Of a DNA stretch of 64,000 nt, positions 62,072 to 64,000 are shown piece by piece. Position 1 is the stretch's first letter, and each line of letters starts with the position of its first letter. The DNA comes from DATAXI01 sp036266845. GTDB taxonomy: Bacteria; Verrucomicrobiota; Verrucomicrobiia; Chthoniobacterales; Chthoniobacteraceae. The stretch is from NCBI GenBank assembly GCA_036266845.1, contig DATAXI010000071.1:1-64000 (forward strand), in the 5' to 3' direction. A program made the position numbers and the translations under genes. The notes below the pieces were generated by a model. The model searched no databases and had not been told where the DNA came from. It saw only the letters and a program-made list of their open reading frames with translations.

Positions 62072-63055
62072 ATGTACCTCGCCTATTATCTCGATAACTT
62101 CAGTCCCTTCATCTGGGAGATCACGCCCGGTTTCGGCCCGCGGTGGTACGGCTTTGCCTATGTGATGGCGTTCGTCGCCGGCTACTTCCTTTACCGGTGG
62201 CTGGCCCAGCGGGGCTATACGCAGATGCCGCCGGAGCTGGTGGGCGATTTCATCACCTGGGGCGGCCTGTTCGGCGTCTTCCTCGGCGGACGGCTCGGGA
62301 GCATGATCTTCTATAGCTGGCATGAGTGGATTCACGATCCGCTGCTCTTCTTCAAGGTGTGGGATGGCGGCATGGCCAGCCATGGCGGCATCATTGGATT
62401 GACGATTTTTACCTGGTACTTTGCCCGGCGCCATCATCTCTCATGGACCAGCATCGGCGATAACTTGTGCGTGGTTGCGCCCATTGGCCTTTTCTTTGGA
62501 CGGCTGGCAAACTTCATCAATGGCGAGCTCTACGGGCGCGCCGCCCAGGGGGTCTCGTGGGCGATGCAATTTCCCAAGGAGCTTCAGGATAACCAGGTGC
62601 TCGCCGATCGCGCCGCCACGGCGCTGGTGCAGGACCCCGGCGTCCTCGCCTATGCGGCCAAGCATTACTCGCCCGTCGATGCCATCATCGCCGCCGCGCG
62701 GACCGATGGGCATGTGCGCGAGGTGCTGCGGGCCATCCTCACGCCGCGTTACCCGTCGCAATTGATCGAGGCGGCGCTGGAGGGCGTGGTGCTTTTCTCC
62801 GCGCTGTGGGTGCTGCGCACGATGGTCAAGGCGCCGCGCGGGGTGATTACCGGGGCGTTCTTCATTCTGTACGCGCTGCTCCGCATCGCGGGAGAGCAAT
62901 TCCGCGAGCCCGGCAGCGATTCCCCCTTCAAGTTCATCTTCGGCTTCCTGACCTACGGCCAGTTGCTCTCCATCTTCCTCATCTTTGCCGGCATCGCCTT
63001 TCTGGTGTGGGGATTCCGCACCCGCCAATACGAGCGGGCTTTTGGCGGGCAATAG
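62072..63055 (+). CDS. lgt: Prolipoprotein diacylglyceryl transferase
   Basis: Lgt attaches diacylglycerol to the lipobox Cys of prolipoproteins at the inner membrane. The 327-residue protein has seven or so helices, WYGFAYVMAFVAGYFLYRWL at the start, the conserved region WDGGMASHGGIIG and the Lgt signature GLFFGRLANFINGELYGR. An extra loop of ~80 residues (PKELQDNQVLADRAATALVQ onward) precedes the last helices. It is 15 bp downstream of a TMTC-like gene, probably in one transcript. Confidence 0.95.
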   Translation: MYLAYYLDNFSPFIWEITPGFGPRWYGFAYVMAFVAGYFLYRWLAQRGYTQMPPELVGDFITWGGLFGVFLGGRLGSMIFYSWHEWIHDPLLFFKVWDGGMASHGGIIGLTIFTWYFARRHHLSWTSIGDNLCVVAPIGLFFGRLANFINGELYGRAAQGVSWAMQFPKELQDNQVLADRAATALVQDPGVLAYAAKHYSPVDAIIAAARTDGHVREVLRAILTPRYPSQLIEAALEGVVLFSALWVLRTMVKAPRGVITGAFFILYALLRIAGEQFREPGSDSPFKFIFGFLTYGQLLSIFLIFAGIAFLVWGFRTRQYERAFGGQ

Positions 63056-63057
63056 CG

Positions 63058-63537
63058 TTACTCCCGCGGGCTGCGCGGGACCAGCGAGGGGAGCGCGAGG
63101 CCGGTGCCGATTGCCGCGAGGGTAAAGATGAGCATCATGATGTTATCCCACGTCGCGATGGTTTGCATGAATGCCGCGGAATCGCCCGCGCCAGGCCCCT
63201 GGCCCGTGCGGAGAAAGGCGAAAACGCTGATGAACACCTTGGCCGCAAGACTGCCGGGGACCATCGGGATGGCTCCCACCACCGCAAGCACCGAGCCGCG
63301 CGGCGATGGAAAATCCTCCCACACCTTGTCCGCAATCGCCAGCACCAGCGCCGCGATGAAAGAGGCAACCGCCAGCGAAGTCCCCATCTCCTGCCCCGCC
63401 GTGCGGACTGCCAGAGCCAATGCCCCTGCGCCGAAGCAAAGCGGGAGCATGCGCGGGTGGCAATTGAAGAGCACCGCGAAACCCGCCGCCGCGATGCCGC
63501 CGAAAAACGCCTGATGCAAAATCTGGAGGATACTCAT
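63058..63537 (-). CDS. Threonine/serine exporter YjjB/ThrE C-terminal family protein
   Basis: The 159-residue protein has about five membrane helices (ILHQAFFGGIAAAGFAVLFN; PLCFGAGALALAVRTAGQEM; VLAVVGAIPMVPGSLAAKVF), the ThrE_2/DUF3815 family. The conserved PMVPG is present. YjjB works with YjjP as a succinate or amino acid exporter. The ATG at 63537 overlaps the stop of the upstream YjjP-like gene (ATGA). It ends next to lgt, convergently. Confidence 0.85.
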   Translation of the reverse strand: MSILQILHQAFFGGIAAAGFAVLFNCHPRMLPLCFGAGALALAVRTAGQEMGTSLAVASFIAALVLAIADKVWEDFPSPRGSVLAVVGAIPMVPGSLAAKVFISVFAFLRTGQGPGAGDSAAFMQTIATWDNIMMLIFTLAAIGTGLALPSLVPRSPRE

Positions 63538-64000
63538 GGCCGGGGAAGGACGAGCGCCTGGGCCAGCACCAGCCCCAGCGCCATAAAGGTGAGCAGATAA
63601 AGCACGCGCAGCGCGCGGGCCGTGGCGAGGCTGGGTTTTCCCTCCAGAATATCCACCTGCGCGTTCAGCACCGCGACGCCGGGCACCAGCAGGAGCGTGG
63701 CGGCCACCGTGGCTATCGGGATGTGGATGCTGTGGACGAGCCTGCACCCGAGGCCCGCAAGCGCCGCGGAGAGGAAACTGACCGCTCCCGCGACCACGAA
63801 GATATTGTGCCGCCGGTGCAGCATCTCATGCCGCGCCCATTGGCCGCCGGTGCTCGCGGCGACGATCGGCAGAAAAGCCAGCCAGTCACTCCCCAGCAGC
63901 CGGCCAAAGGCGCCGCAGGCCAGCCCGGTGCTGAGACAGACCAGCCAGACCGGGTAGGCAGGCGTCGTGCGCGGCACCTGGTCCAGCGCGGCCTGGGCCG
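63534..64000 (-). CDS. YjjP/ThrE N-terminal family exporter subunit, 5' part outside the window
   Basis: The frame is open to the right edge, so the start lies outside. It reads AQAALDQV then PRTTPAYPVWLVCLSTGLAC, GAFGRLLGSDWLAFLPIVAA, RRHNIFVVAGAVSFLSAALA and a helix with LLLVPGVAVLNAQVDILEGK, the DUF1212/YjjP membrane domain. It is coupled by ATGA to YjjB. A GTG at 63977 exists, but the family-like residues before it show that the gene continues. Confidence 0.82.
   Translation of the reverse strand, partial: AQAALDQVPRTTPAYPVWLVCLSTGLACGAFGRLLGSDWLAFLPIVAASTGGQWARHEMLHRRHNIFVVAGAVSFLSAALAGLGCRLVHSIHIPIATVAATLLLVPGVAVLNAQVDILEGKPSLATARALRVLYLLTFMALGLVLAQALVLPRP

Overview
The window is a GC-rich bacterial chromosome segment with mostly housekeeping content. 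The best lineage signal is a 615-residue GreA-type factor with a long N-terminal extension, an arrangement I know from Chlamydiae and Verrucomicrobiota. Together with an ExbB carrying a DUF2341/LamG-like ectodomain, TMTC-like TPR membrane proteins, a sialate O-acetylesterase and a CBM6/beta-helix protein, it suggests a Gram-negative member of Verrucomicrobiota. That placement is inference; no rRNA is present.

Layout. 1-8.3 kb: bamA (cut by the left edge), an orphan NarL-type response regulator, prfB with an intact programmed +1 frameshift site, ftsB, eno and the greA-like gene. 8.3-13.2 kb: terC, tsaD-ctpA and two tandem His/Tyr-rich peptidoglycan-binding proteins. 13.4-17 kb: the tig-clpP-clpX proteostasis cluster. 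17-29.5 kb: an unknown secreted protein, yqeY-ispD-M16 peptidase, a TMTC-like protein, purU, a GH-A-like glycosidase, a thioredoxin-like protein, an SPFH protein and leuA, which is preceded by a strikingly structured leader.

29.6-39 kb is the accessory region. It holds a broken RelE-type toxin-antitoxin pair, a hicBA cassette bracketed by a displaced tRNA-Ser 5' half and the intact tRNA-Ser, a BsuBI/PstI-type restriction-modification pair that looks less GC-rich, a beta-helix/CBM6 protein between degenerate repeats, and an SDR gene whose TetR neighbour is beheaded by a sulfotransferase gene.

39.5-52.3 kb: a CHASE3/PAS histidine kinase with an overlapping response regulator, a sialate esterase with an altered catalytic block, and then the most interesting locus. 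This is a seven-gene, one-direction cluster encoding a TpsB/Omp85-type barrel, the ExbB fusion, ExbD, TonB, a putative porin, a coiled-coil periplasmic protein and a parvulin PPIase. A PhoB-box-like repeat lies upstream. I read it as a self-contained, energised outer-membrane transport system.

52.4-64 kb: DUF2905, an MbfA-like iron exporter, bioB, a secreted protein with a possible Cys/His protease dyad, a 49-residue membrane protein, trpB, 6-phosphofructokinase, a TIGR03118 protein, dgkA, a second TMTC-like protein, lgt and a YjjP/YjjB exporter pair cut by the right edge.
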